This document shows positions 1 to 8,139 of a DNA stretch of 18,620 nt, piece by piece. The number at the start of each line of letters is the position of its first letter. Positions within the stretch are counted from its first letter, which is position 1. The stretch is from positions 1-18,620 of the forward strand of contig JAIRZU010000010.1 of assembly GCA_031267075.1 (NCBI GenBank), written 5' to 3'. The position numbers and the translations under genes are program-made. This DNA is from Holosporales bacterium (lineage in GTDB: Bacteria > Pseudomonadota > Alphaproteobacteria > RUG11792). The notes below the pieces were generated by a model. That model saw nothing but the letters and a program-made list of their open reading frames with translations, was not told the origin of the DNA and ran no database searches.

Positions 1-123
1 TCAGATGATGAGAAAGCTCTGCTGCTGGCCAATACAACTGCCGTTACGCTATCCGAAAATATATTGAGGTCTGAGACAGCAGCGATAGCATGTCTCGCAG
101 CTTGCCTTATCAATTCTAACTAG
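1..123 (+). CDS. 3' end of an unidentified plus-strand gene (partial)
   Basis: Frame 1 is open from the left edge for 40 codons and ends in TAG at 121-123. The peptide begins SDDEKALLLANTTAVTL and ends CLAACLINSN; it looks helical and alanine/leucine-rich, but I do not recognise a family. An open frame this short can occur by chance, so support is weak. A small hairpin about 20 nt after the stop, followed by TTTT, is what one would expect after a real gene. It converges on the minus-strand vgrG. Confidence 0.35.
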   Translation, partial: SDDEKALLLANTTAVTLSENILRSETAAIACLAACLINSN

Positions 124-141
124 CTTTCATCAGAGAATGTA

Positions 142-164
142 GAACCTAGTGGCTAGTTCAGTTT
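142..164 (+). terminator. possible weak terminator between convergent genes
   Basis: GAACCTAG, a three-base loop TGG, then CTAGTTC form a short stem with one bulged C, followed by AGTTTT. It would serve the plus-strand gene ending at 123. It overlaps the last codons and stop of vgrG on the other strand. The U-tract is only four bases, so this is tentative. Confidence 0.3.
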
Positions 165-2252
165 TAGGGGCATGCCCTGCAGAGCGACTGCTGCGCTTCC
201 TTTAATTTGGATGATCATAGCTTCGATTGATAGCTGTATATTGGCCTTGAGTTCCATCGTAGTTTGTATCTCAATCTTCAATGAAAGCCCGGTAATTTTG
301 ATTCCTGTCTTTGCATCCATAGCAACTTCCAGGCCCTTAAATTCTACGGTCTGGACGGCTGCTACGCTGAAGCCCCCTTTTGAATCAACCTTCGTATCCA
401 TCCCAGATTCAATCGTTACACCTTTCTGGGTTTTTAGGCTAATGGATGAAGCTTCCATCATTATATCTCCAGAGACTTTCACCTTGAAATCTCCGGTAAC
501 CTCAAAGCCAAGATTTCCCTTATTTAGGGTGAGCGTACAATCGCCTTCCTTCACGGTTACTAGCTGACTCCCCTTATCGATGGTAATCTCATAATTGCCC
601 TCTTTCACCGACAGGAGATGTGCTCCTTTTTGGACAACAATAGCATATTCAACGGGATCATCTTTTCCCTCCAATGTCAGCCTTTTAGATCCGGATGTTA
701 CGGTCTCTGTATCATCCCCCTGTACCACAACGACCCTATCTTTTTGGCAGAAAAGATACACCTCCTCCTCGTCTTTCTTATCCTTAATGCGCAGCTCATT
801 GAACCCTTCGCCTCCCTTGGAAGAACGAGAGAAGAACGTCGAAACTGTGGGATCATCCCTAGGGTAATTACCTGGAGGCAAGTTAAGTCCGTTGTACAAG
901 CACCTAGTTATTATAGGCCATTCTGGATCGCCATTTACGAACGTTACCAGCACCTCCATCCCAGCTCTTGGGATAACGATGGATCCGAATCCATTACCGG
1001 CCCATTGCTGTGCTACCCTCATCCAGCACGAGCTCTGTTCATTCTCATCCTCCCTAGAATCCCAATGGAATCTGACCTTCACCATCCCGTGCTCATTACA
1101 GGATATCTCTTCATCTGAGATGGAGACGACAGTAGCGGTCTGGGTTCCATGTATTCTGTTTTGGAGGTGTACGAGCGGCGGCCGGAATGGCACATCCTCG
1201 GGAATCGCAACGAAGTAGTTGTAGTAGGGTGGGACTGAGTTATCATCATCTGCCACTTGAACGACGTTGTGCTTAACTGATACAATGAAGAAGGTTCCGT
1301 TGTTCTGTGCTGAGCCAGTTATCGTGAACCGCGTACCGGCGGCTAGGTACGGGCAGTAGCTGTACCCAGTTAATGTTACCAAGAGCGCGTTGTAGCTTTC
1401 AAGGATTATTTCCGCTATGGTATCCCCCTCCGACTTTGTCGCAAATTTGGGAGCACAGAATTCTGTGGCTCCTAGCGTGGTCTTCCCAGAGGCGGCAGCG
1501 GCTCCACCCACTCGCTCAGCGCTCTCAGGATTGAATGAGCGTAGGGCGACTGATTCGTATCCAACACTACGCGCTAACGAGATGTTGAAAACTCCGCAGA
1601 ACTCATACCTCCCCTCAGAAGCCATTTTTATAAGCTTCAGATCTACTGGGCATGCCTTAGCTGAGTCACTACGATCACGTAGGCATAGTGTGTCGCCATT
1701 TTCAGTGCATTCAAAATGGTAGAAAACCCCCTCCTCCTCCATCAGCCGCGATACGAAGTGGAAATCCGATTCTCCGTACTGTACGCAGTATGAACGCTTT
1801 TGCTCGGCCGACTGAAGTGATACATCGAGGTCAGATACCTCACCCTCCTTCAGAGTCGATAGGATAATATCCTTCGCAGATAGCTCCTGAAAAATCCGAT
1901 ACTGTGTTTTATATTGCAGCATGGCGAGGCGGGGCACTACCTTGAGTAGGATGATGCTACCGTGACTATCTTCCTCCAGACTCGGTATCTCTTCACAGGA
2001 TAGCCACTCTATGACCCCGCAGAAATAACGGTACTCGTCGTCTCCAATTTCCATTGATATTACAACTGACTCCCCTATGGCAGCAGACAGGTCAATGAGA
2101 GTATTAGTGTGCAGCTTAACATTCATCACCGATAGCTGCGATACCTCCTCCTGGACATCAAAGCTGCGGACGATAGCATTATTGCCTAAGGCCCGACAAC
2201 GTATCTGTACCCTCAGATTACCCTGTTCCTTCGGGAGAAATGTATAGGGCAT
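153..2252 (-). CDS. vgrG: VgrG-family type VI secretion spike protein
   Basis: VgrG trimers form the puncturing tip of type VI secretion systems and are homologous to the phage T4 gp27-gp5 spike. The N-terminal gp27-like part has the family signature YGESDFHFVSRLMEEEG near residues 160-175. An OB-fold follows with KVRFHWDSR and then NGFGSIVIPRAGMEV and NGDPEWPII around residues 390-450. The last 200 residues are short alternating G/V/K/T strands, as in the gp5 beta-helix needle. No extra effector domain follows. The frame is open up to a GTG at 2279, but that start has no Shine-Dalgarno sequence; the ATG at 2252 (699 aa) begins MPYTFLPKEQ and fits the family better. It lies about 97 bp after alaS on the same strand. 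No other T6SS gene is in the window, so whether it is part of a working system is unknown. Confidence 0.88.
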   Translation of the reverse strand: MPYTFLPKEQGNLRVQIRCRALGNNAIVRSFDVQEEVSQLSVMNVKLHTNTLIDLSAAIGESVVISMEIGDDEYRYFCGVIEWLSCEEIPSLEEDSHGSIILLKVVPRLAMLQYKTQYRIFQELSAKDIILSTLKEGEVSDLDVSLQSAEQKRSYCVQYGESDFHFVSRLMEEEGVFYHFECTENGDTLCLRDRSDSAKACPVDLKLIKMASEGRYEFCGVFNISLARSVGYESVALRSFNPESAERVGGAAAASGKTTLGATEFCAPKFATKSEGDTIAEIILESYNALLVTLTGYSYCPYLAAGTRFTITGSAQNNGTFFIVSVKHNVVQVADDDNSVPPYYNYFVAIPEDVPFRPPLVHLQNRIHGTQTATVVSISDEEISCNEHGMVKVRFHWDSREDENEQSSCWMRVAQQWAGNGFGSIVIPRAGMEVLVTFVNGDPEWPIITRCLYNGLNLPPGNYPRDDPTVSTFFSRSSKGGEGFNELRIKDKKDEEEVYLFCQKDRVVVVQGDDTETVTSGSKRLTLEGKDDPVEYAIVVQKGAHLLSVKEGNYEITIDKGSQLVTVKEGDCTLTLNKGNLGFEVTGDFKVKVSGDIMMEASSISLKTQKGVTIESGMDTKVDSKGGFSVAAVQTVEFKGLEVAMDAKTGIKITGLSLKIEIQTTMELKANIQLSIEAMIIQIKGSAAVALQGMPLKLN

Positions 2253-2348
2253 AAACCTACTACGCGCCGCACTAACCACTAATCATGGGAGCGAGTGTAA
2301 CAGAAAATATCAGCCCGAGCCACAAGGCTAGCATGATTAAATACCAGC

Positions 2349-4895
2349 TTACACGGTTCCGCATATGGCTTTGGCTTGTGCTAGTGATAATCCTCCAAAC
2401 TGAATTAAGCCAGCTTTCGATCCAAGTCGGACTTTTGGCTCTCCGAGGATCTCGTTAAATTTGGAGGCTAACTCAGCTGCCTTCCCAGATGAAATTAGGT
2501 CATCTGAAAAGAAGAGGCTCATGGCGACGTTACCACTCTTTGAGCTTTCATTTCCGATGATCAGGCAGAACTGGCCTTCGGGGCCTTTGTGGTCGTCTAC
2601 GATTTTCAGAATGATCCTATGCTCCACATCCTTGCATATGGCATACCTGAATGTTACATCTCCCTCCTGCCTCGACTCAATCTTAATAGTAGTCGGGATA
2701 TCAGCCTTCGCCTCCAAAACCTGCTTCTCCAGATTCCTGATAGTCATGGCCTGTACGGAGGCTTTCTCAGCTTCCAGGTTTATCCTGTTTTCCAGGTACT
2801 CTACGAGGGAGTTGCCTGTCATGGCCTCTATCCTCTTTACTCCCGTTCCTATCGATGATGCTGCAATTATCCTGAATGCCCCTATGTGGCCGGTGTTACT
2901 AATATGGGTGCCGCCGCAGAGTTCCTTTGAAAAGCTTTCCCCTATTGAAACTACCCTCACGGTGTCGGGGTACCTTTCTCCGAAGAGCGCCATGGCACCA
3001 GATGCCTTAGCCTCCTCTATCGTCATCATGTTAGTCTTGATATTCATGGCTGAGTCTATGGCGTCTCGCACCATTCCCTCCACCTCCTCGATCTCTGATT
3101 TTTTAATCGAGTCGTTGTGGATGAAGTCAAACCGCAACCTCTCTGGAGTTACAAGAGATCCCTTCTGCACGACATGCGTTCCGAGAACCTTCCGCAGCAC
3201 AGCCTGCAAAACGTGGGTTGCCGTGTGGTTCCTTGCGCATGCCATTCTCCTCCTATTGTCTATACGCATCGTCACAGAATCTCCAACACCTAACCGCTCA
3301 GCAATCTCGCACTTGTGTATAATAAGCCCCTCTATGATTTTTGTATCTAAAACGCTGGAGCATCCTATTAGACCGCGATCACCGACCTGCCCTCCGGACT
3401 CCGCATAGAACGGGGTACTCTCTGTGATGATGAACGCCTCATCACCAGGACCAGCACTTTGGACACTGACCGAACCTGTTACTATTGCGATGATCTTCGA
3501 ATCCATAGATTCCACATCGCGAACAAACTCGGTACGTCCAACCTCTTTGGCGATGTCGAACCACACCTTGTCTGTGAATGAATCGCCAGTCCCAACCCAT
3601 GCGCTCTTAGATACCTCCTTTTGCTTTGTGGCAATCTCATTAAACTCCTCCTCACTGACGCTCTTTCCCTCCACCCTCAACATGTCTTGTGTTAGGTCAA
3701 ACGGGAAGCCGTATGTGTCATATAGCTTAAATGCGACATCTGCCGGGAAGACAGGGGAGGCTCCAAGCCTACCAAGCTCCGTTTGCAGTATCGACATACC
3801 ATGATCAATTGTCCTCATAAAATTCTCTTCCTCTCCCTTTAGTATCTGCGTGATGGTTCCTTCATTTTCAGAGATCTCGCTATAGTGAGATCCCATGGCA
3901 TTCTTGACACTAGCAACGAGCTTGTATAAGAATGGATCACGTAAGCCCATCATGTATCCGTGCCGCAGAGCCCTCCTTACTATCCGACGCAACACGTAGC
4001 CGCGTCCCTCATTTGATGGTGTAATTCCGTCAGAGATCATGAAGGATATCGCTCTCATGTGATCGGCAATCACGTTGTAGTGCACCTGCTTAGCCGGGTC
4101 ATCAGTGTGAATTATGTTTTTGATATCAGCTATGATGCTGCGGAAAAGATCAATGCCGTAGTTGTTGTGAACGCCCTGCAAAACGGCGGCTATTCTCTCG
4201 AGGCCCATACCAGTATCTATTGAAGGTTTCGGAAGAGCCGTGCGAGTCCCGTCGCTCTTTGTTTCAAATTGCATAAACACCAAGTTCCAGATTTCAATGA
4301 ACCTATCTCCATCCTCATCACTACTTCCGGGAGGGCCTCCAGCAATCGTTGGTCCATGGTCGTAGAAAATTTCGGAGCATGGTCCGCAGGGGCCAGTATC
4401 TCCCATCGACCAGAAGTTATCATTCGTTGGAATTCTGATTATTTTGGAGTCGCTGAAGCCAGCGACCTTCCGCCAGATGGAGGCGGCTTCCTCATCACTA
4501 GAGTGAACCGTGACGAGCAACATATCTTTTGATAATCCAAGAACCTTAGTTACTACATACCAAGCGTACGTAATTGCTTCCTCCTTAAAATAGTCACCGA
4601 ACGAGAAGTTCCCAAGCATCTCAAAGAATGTATGATGCCGTGCGGTGTACCCAACGTTCTCAAGATCATTATGCTTCCCCCCTGCTCTCAAGGATTTCTG
4701 AGCAGTCGTCGCCCTTGTAAACGGCAGCGTTTTCCTACCAGTAAAGACATCCTTGAATTGCACCATTCCGGAATTCACGAACATCAAAGTCGGATCGTTG
4801 TCCGGAACGAGAGGGCTGGATTTCACACCCGTGTGCCCATGCTCAGTAAAGAAATTCAGGAAGGCAGACCTAACGTCTGAGACTGATGATATCAT
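2349..4895 (-). CDS. alaS: alanyl-tRNA synthetase
   Basis: AlaRS charges tRNA-Ala with alanine in the cytoplasm and clears mischarged Ser/Gly. The 848-aa product has the class II catalytic core from residue 1 (FFTEHGHTGVKSSPLVPDND, AGGKHNDLENVG, GDTGPCGPCSEI at 165-176, DTGMGLER at 227-234). The editing domain has HTATH (557-561) and CGGTH (660-664), the zinc-binding histidines and cysteine. The family is usually about 870-890 aa; the shortening is at the C-terminal C-Ala region, where the expected glycine-rich motif is replaced by LGSKAGLIQFGGLSLAQA. The ATG at 4895 gives the normal N-terminus; no strong Shine-Dalgarno is visible. It is the first minus-strand gene of an alaS-vgrG pair. Confidence 0.97.
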   Translation of the reverse strand: MISSVSDVRSAFLNFFTEHGHTGVKSSPLVPDNDPTLMFVNSGMVQFKDVFTGRKTLPFTRATTAQKSLRAGGKHNDLENVGYTARHHTFFEMLGNFSFGDYFKEEAITYAWYVVTKVLGLSKDMLLVTVHSSDEEAASIWRKVAGFSDSKIIRIPTNDNFWSMGDTGPCGPCSEIFYDHGPTIAGGPPGSSDEDGDRFIEIWNLVFMQFETKSDGTRTALPKPSIDTGMGLERIAAVLQGVHNNYGIDLFRSIIADIKNIIHTDDPAKQVHYNVIADHMRAISFMISDGITPSNEGRGYVLRRIVRRALRHGYMMGLRDPFLYKLVASVKNAMGSHYSEISENEGTITQILKGEEENFMRTIDHGMSILQTELGRLGASPVFPADVAFKLYDTYGFPFDLTQDMLRVEGKSVSEEEFNEIATKQKEVSKSAWVGTGDSFTDKVWFDIAKEVGRTEFVRDVESMDSKIIAIVTGSVSVQSAGPGDEAFIITESTPFYAESGGQVGDRGLIGCSSVLDTKIIEGLIIHKCEIAERLGVGDSVTMRIDNRRRMACARNHTATHVLQAVLRKVLGTHVVQKGSLVTPERLRFDFIHNDSIKKSEIEEVEGMVRDAIDSAMNIKTNMMTIEEAKASGAMALFGERYPDTVRVVSIGESFSKELCGGTHISNTGHIGAFRIIAASSIGTGVKRIEAMTGNSLVEYLENRINLEAEKASVQAMTIRNLEKQVLEAKADIPTTIKIESRQEGDVTFRYAICKDVEHRIILKIVDDHKGPEGQFCLIIGNESSKSGNVAMSLFFSDDLISSGKAAELASKFNEILGEPKVRLGSKAGLIQFGGLSLAQAKAICGTV

Positions 4896-4927
4896 AACTA
4901 CCGCGAAGGGGGAACCAAAATTTCGCT

Positions 4928-4956
4928 ATCATAAAATTGTATCATACAGATTGTAA
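4928..4956 (-). promoter_or_regulatory. candidate promoter of alaS
   Basis: Read on the minus strand, TTACAA (4956-4951), a 17-bp spacer and TATGAT (4933-4928) lie about 35 bp upstream of the alaS ATG. The -10 box matches the consensus at 5 of 6 positions; the -35 is poor. A second TATGAT lies just upstream near TTGTAC with a short spacer. Confidence 0.4.
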
Positions 4957-5087
4957 TTGGCGTACAATAAATCCAGGAGCCGGCTGAGCTCCACCACAGA
5001 AATGCTTTCATGCGAGGGCTACCAAATCACCAGCCCACCAACCTACAAGCGTTATACTGAACCACGCTGAAGGGCATCAGCCGTAGC

Positions 5088-5306
5088 TGTAACTCGTGGT
5101 TGTGACAGCGCTATATTGTTGATATTCGTTAGGAAGGTATGCGTATGATACACCAGGGTCGTGAAGATGTAACTCTCCTGCATCAAGCCACTTCGCATAT
5201 ATGAAGTGTGCCTGCCTCAGCACACAGCCCTCCACTCCCCACCTGGAATGGCACTTTTGGTGGTGAGGGGGGAGCGTTCTGTCAGGCGCTTGTTCTCGGC
5301 TCTAGG
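5088..5306 (-). pseudogene. decayed 3' copy of the neighbouring secreted coiled-coil gene
   Basis: Just downstream of the coiled-coil gene ending at 5319, the minus strand has an open stretch without a start codon ending at a TGA near 5088-5090. It includes AGELHLHDPGVSYAYLPNE, resembling the intact gene's C-terminus LQYHDPRATDPWIIIPKE. At DNA level GACCCTGGTGTATCATAC resembles GACCCCTGGATTATCATAC at the intact gene's end. A neighbouring frame reads RPWCIIRIPS then stop, matching DPWIIIPKE-stop, which suggests small indels. I interpret this as a duplicated and degraded 3' end. The match is short and needs an alignment to confirm. Confidence 0.33.
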
Positions 5307-5311
5307 CTGTG
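5223..5311 (-). terminator. nested hairpin downstream of the coiled-coil gene
   Basis: CACAGCC (5223-5229) pairs with GGCTGTG (5305-5311), enclosing an inner stem CTCCCC (5235-5240) with GGGGAG (5269-5274). The outer arm begins 7 nt after the stop of the gene ending at 5319. There is no U-tract, so this is either a non-canonical terminator or an RNA-stabilising 3' structure. It overlaps the degraded copy. Confidence 0.35.
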
Positions 5312-5318
5312 ACTGTAT

Positions 5319-6479
5319 TTACTCTTTCGGTATGATAATCCAGGGGTCGGTAGCTCTCGGATCGTGGTACTGCAGGAATTTGGGGCCATATCCATGTGGC
5401 GCGTTTGCAGCCTCTTGCAGAAGACATATTGTTTCGCTTGCTTGCTGTCTGGCTTCCTCGTATGCATCGTGGTTGCCGCCCTCGAACGGGTTTGGCATCT
5501 CTAGCTCAGTTGGGTGTGAGCTTTGCTGCATGTGTTCCCCAGCCGTCCACCGCGCCAACATGACTAGTTCGTCGATGCGGCTTGCTGTAGCAACAGCCTG
5601 CGTGATCAAGTCATTTGCCTTTTTCACTATGCTCTGATCTTGATAGGCACTGACGTCGTAGGCTTTCTCAGGATTTGTGTCGTTCATCAACGTACACCAC
5701 ACTTCTATGTGGTAAGGAGGGAAGCCGTCCGCTCGGACGGCTACGACAAAGGGGGAGCCATTGTCTGCGAGCCCCCGGATCAGTGTCGCGTGGCCCACGA
5801 TATCGTAGATGTAGGTTGGGGCATAGCGGGCCCACCGCCCCTGTATTTGTTCGGGGCTGTATTGTTGCCAGTGCTCTAGGTGGCTCTTGTACGTAACTTG
5901 GCGTATGACATCGCGCCATTCAGCCGGTAGCTCGATGTTATCGAGCAGTGTCTCCATGACGCGTGGAACGACGTAGTTCGTTATCGCAGGCTCTATCCAT
6001 GGGCTCTGCTGTACATCAGAATCTCCTTGAGCTCCCTTCATTAGCGCATAGAGCCCAGTTGCTGGCACGATCGTATCTGGGTTCGTTTCATCCGGATGTT
6101 CCTCGCTCCCTACTCGCTCGTCGAGTGCAGCATTTATAGCACCTTCTATGTCTGTCAGAGATGGAGCTGCCGTCTGTGTACCCATAGCGCTTGTTAGATT
6201 CGTTTCGACGTTGCTCAGGCCCGTAGTAAGCGCCAGTGCTGTAGTCTCTGCTTGCGCATTCACAGCGGTAGTTAGGTTTGATTCAACATTGCTCAGGCCT
6301 GTAGTAAGTGCTAGTGCTGCAGTCTCTGCTTGCGCATTCATAGCGGTAGTTAGGCGTAGCTCAGTTCCGCCTAGTGCGCTTTGCAGTGTTTCCACACTTG
6401 CAGTAAGGGTTGCTACCATCTGCGTAAGGCTAGCGATCTCATCGCGTGTTTTATCGATTCCACCGAGCACCGTACTCAC
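5319..6479 (-). CDS. secreted coiled-coil protein, body (out of frame with its signal peptide)
   Basis: This open frame encodes 386 aa from a GTG at 6479; I do not recognise the family. Residues 1-110 are coiled-coil-like and contain two near-identical 26-aa repeats around LTTAMNAQAETAALALTTGL. The remaining 270 residues are globular-looking and tryptophan-rich (SPWIEP, EWRDVI, HWQQYSPEQIQGRW, EVWCTLM, LARWTAGEHM) and end IIIPKE. The frame stays open upstream of the GTG to a TAG near 6556, encoding plausible residues. A signal peptide with an excellent ribosome-binding site lies in another frame at 6633-6532. One extra AG in the (AG)5 tract would join the two into a 438-aa exported protein. 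The GTG has no good Shine-Dalgarno, so the body as it stands may be poorly translated or not translated. Confidence 0.75.
   Translation of the reverse strand: MSTVLGGIDKTRDEIASLTQMVATLTASVETLQSALGGTELRLTTAMNAQAETAALALTTGLSNVESNLTTAVNAQAETTALALTTGLSNVETNLTSAMGTQTAAPSLTDIEGAINAALDERVGSEEHPDETNPDTIVPATGLYALMKGAQGDSDVQQSPWIEPAITNYVVPRVMETLLDNIELPAEWRDVIRQVTYKSHLEHWQQYSPEQIQGRWARYAPTYIYDIVGHATLIRGLADNGSPFVVAVRADGFPPYHIEVWCTLMNDTNPEKAYDVSAYQDQSIVKKANDLITQAVATASRIDELVMLARWTAGEHMQQSSHPTELEMPNPFEGGNHDAYEEARQQASETICLLQEAANAPHGYGPKFLQYHDPRATDPWIIIPKE
6194..6349 (-). repeat. two 78-bp tandem repeats in the coiled-coil gene
   Basis: Unit one spans 6194-6271 and unit two 6272-6349; a partial third begins at 6350. 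They keep the reading frame (26 codons) and differ at scattered positions. They encode the LTTA(M/V)NAQAET(A/T)ALALTTGL repeats and would let the coiled coil lengthen or shorten by recombination. Confidence 0.85.
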
Positions 6480-6531
6480 CTTCTGTGGTACTGCTACTAC
6501 CTCTTCGGTATCATCTCCTCCTATCTCCCTC

Positions 6532-6633
6532 TCAACTAAAGTACTCTCTCTCTAGAACTCTGCGGGTTCCATACACCTCTGCCATTCCTGTAACACACAG
6601 TGCTACCGTTAAACCTACCAATTTGCTTTTCAT
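6532..6633 (-). CDS. signal-peptide ORF cut off by a frameshift
   Basis: A 33-aa frame starts at ATG 6633, preceded by AAGGGGAGGAAACAC, the strongest Shine-Dalgarno in the window. It encodes MKSKLVGLTVALCVTGMAEV, then YGTRRVLEREYFS and TGA. The basic start, hydrophobic core and small residues before YG make a clear Sec signal peptide in the style of the other exported proteins here. It ends 24 nt after the frame of the downstream body opens. A strong start attached to nothing but a signal peptide implies that this is the 5' end of the gene at 5319. The disruption could be phase variation, a fixed mutation or a sequencing error. Confidence 0.7.
   Translation of the reverse strand: MKSKLVGLTVALCVTGMAEVYGTRRVLEREYFS
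6544..6553 (-). repeat. (AG)5 slippage tract at the signal peptide/body junction
   Basis: On the coding strand the tract is five AG units between TTCT and TAC. With five units the signal-peptide frame hits TGA. With six units it reads VLEREST and continues LVEREIGG into the body at 6479 and on to 5319. One-unit slippage therefore switches export of the body on or off. Confidence 0.8.
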
Positions 6634-6687
6634 GTGTTTCCTCCCCTTAGAGGATAAAGATTCTATAAGTAGGTTAGCATGTGAAAG

Positions 6688-6704
6688 GTTAAAAAATAGT
6701 TAAC
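6688..6704 (-). promoter_or_regulatory. CtrA-type box upstream of the frameshifted secreted gene
   Basis: The plus strand reads GTTAAAAAATAGTTAAC, a perfect TTAA-N7-TTAA, the half-site arrangement recognised by the alphaproteobacterial response regulator CtrA. Its inner edge is 55 bp from the ATG at 6633. An almost identical 17-mer (15 of 17) sits at the same distance from the gene starting at 12844. It could overlap the -35 position of a promoter ending near TATAGA (minus strand, about 6666). Confidence 0.6.
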
Positions 6705-6763
6705 GGATGAAGATTATTTTTTGCACATGGGAGGAGGATTTGAGAATGGCTAGGAGCCGGCAT

Positions 6764-7387
6764 CTAATCCGGCATGAAGCTCTTCATATCCTCGGTGATG
6801 ATGTTGTGTATTTCTGATACTGCTACTGTGCCATCTATCACAAAGAATCTTTCAGGGTTTGCGCGTGCTAGTTTCAGGAAGCCGCCTCTCACTCGCTTAT
6901 GGAACTCCAGATCCATCCTTTCGAATCTGGTCTCGTTGTTCCCGAGCTTGGATAGTGATCTATCAATTCCAGCAGCCGGATCTATATCAATGAAGTACGT
7001 CCGATCTGGAACACTGCGTCCGGCGAATGACCTATAAACTGTATCGATCACCTTCTGATCAACCCCACCGCACTCTCCCTGATACACAACCGTTGAGTCT
7101 TGAAACCTGTCGCATATAACTATGGAGCCGGCATCTAGAGCAGGCTTTATCTTCTTTAGCCATAGATCTGATCTGGCCGTCATGAAGAGGAGGGCCTCTG
7201 TCACTGGAGATATATCCTCTCCTGTATCGCCAACCAGCAGGACACGTCTTATCGACTCTGCGAGAGCGGTACTGCCAGGCTCCCTAACCAACAGCACCTT
7301 CTTCCCGCGCCCAACAAGGTGATCATGCAGTAGTCTTGCTTGGACGCTTTTCCCGCATCCTTCTCCGCCCTCAAAAGTTACAAGCAT
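6764..7387 (-). CDS. tmk: thymidylate kinase
   Basis: The enzyme phosphorylates dTMP to dTDP with ATP in dTTP synthesis. The 207-aa product has the P-loop GGEGCGKS (7-14), REPG (35-38), DRFQDSTVVYQG from residue 93, and a lid-type RFERMD segment. The length matches bacterial Tmk. The residue after the P-loop lysine-serine is valine, where threonine is usual. Its ATG lies inside the 3' end of suhB (17-nt overlap in another frame), so the two are probably translationally coupled. It is the last gene of the tRNA-Met-efp-suhB-tmk unit. Confidence 0.96.
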   Translation of the reverse strand: MLVTFEGGEGCGKSVQARLLHDHLVGRGKKVLLVREPGSTALAESIRRVLLVGDTGEDISPVTEALLFMTARSDLWLKKIKPALDAGSIVICDRFQDSTVVYQGECGGVDQKVIDTVYRSFAGRSVPDRTYFIDIDPAAGIDRSLSKLGNNETRFERMDLEFHKRVRGGFLKLARANPERFFVIDGTVAVSEIHNIITEDMKSFMPD

Positions 7388-8135
7388 GTGATTTTATGTA
7401 GTTCAACAATTTTGAAGACGAGGCAGCGATGATATCATACGATTCAGATTCCTGTTGTTTTTTAATCTCCATGAATCCGCCGGCTTCCTGGATTAGAATC
7501 CTACCACTAGCTATATCCCAGGTCTGCACATCTTCAGCTACGACGGCATCATATTTACCGGCAGCTAGGTATGCAAGATCGAGTGCTACAGAACCTGTCC
7601 TCCTGATAATCGCTCCATCCTTGGCTAGCATGAGGTCTGTTTCCTGGGGAACATGAACTGCTACGACTGCTTCAGATATTTGTTCGCGACGTGATACTCG
7701 AATTCTGCTTCTATTTCCTAGGTACGCTCCTCTTCCCTTCTCCGCCTTAAAGCAGTCCCCTCGCATGGGATCATATGTGACTCCCGCAAGCACATCATCG
7801 TTATCCATCATAGCAACGTTAATTGCGAAAACAGGGATGCCTCTCATGAAGTTATTTGTACCATCGATAGGGTCTACGATCCACACCATGGTCTTACTAT
7901 CTCTCTCGATGAATCCGGATTCCTCGCATAGAAAGGAGTATTCCGGGAAGGCTTGGGATAGTTCGTACACTAGCCTAGTCTCTGTATTCCTATCGGCTGA
8001 TGTTACAAAATCCCTGAAGCCCTTTCTGGAAACCTGGAGTTTTTCAAGCTCTCCAAAATCACGTACGAGCCTGCTGGCTGCCTTCTCAACAGACTTCACG
8101 ATAATATATAGGAGGTGGCTAGTTTTGCCGCTCAT
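7371..8135 (-). CDS. suhB: inositol monophosphatase family protein (SuhB-like)
   Basis: This is a Mg2+-dependent phosphatase of the IMPase/FIG superfamily; SuhB homologues hydrolyse inositol phosphates and in some bacteria also influence rRNA transcription. Visible metal-site motifs are CEESG, WIVDPIDGTNNF and WDIASGRILIQEAGG, in the usual order. The frame is open up to 8186, inside efp, but I place the start at ATG 8135 (MSGKTSHLLYIIVKSVEK, 254 aa): it lies 4 nt after the efp stop and gives a normal family length. The exact substrate cannot be read from the sequence. The 3' end overlaps tmk by 17 nt. Confidence 0.9.
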   Translation of the reverse strand: MSGKTSHLLYIIVKSVEKAASRLVRDFGELEKLQVSRKGFRDFVTSADRNTETRLVYELSQAFPEYSFLCEESGFIERDSKTMVWIVDPIDGTNNFMRGIPVFAINVAMMDNDDVLAGVTYDPMRGDCFKAEKGRGAYLGNRSRIRVSRREQISEAVVAVHVPQETDLMLAKDGAIIRRTGSVALDLAYLAAGKYDAVVAEDVQTWDIASGRILIQEAGGFMEIKKQQESESYDIIAASSSKLLNYIKSHACNF

Positions 8136-8139
8136 ACTA

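Noticed and set aside
2280..2348. 20-codon hydrophobic minus-strand ORF (MLALWLGLIFSVTLAP) between alaS and vgrG
   Set aside because: It has no Shine-Dalgarno and is very short; it overlaps the possible GTG start of vgrG and may simply be leader sequence.
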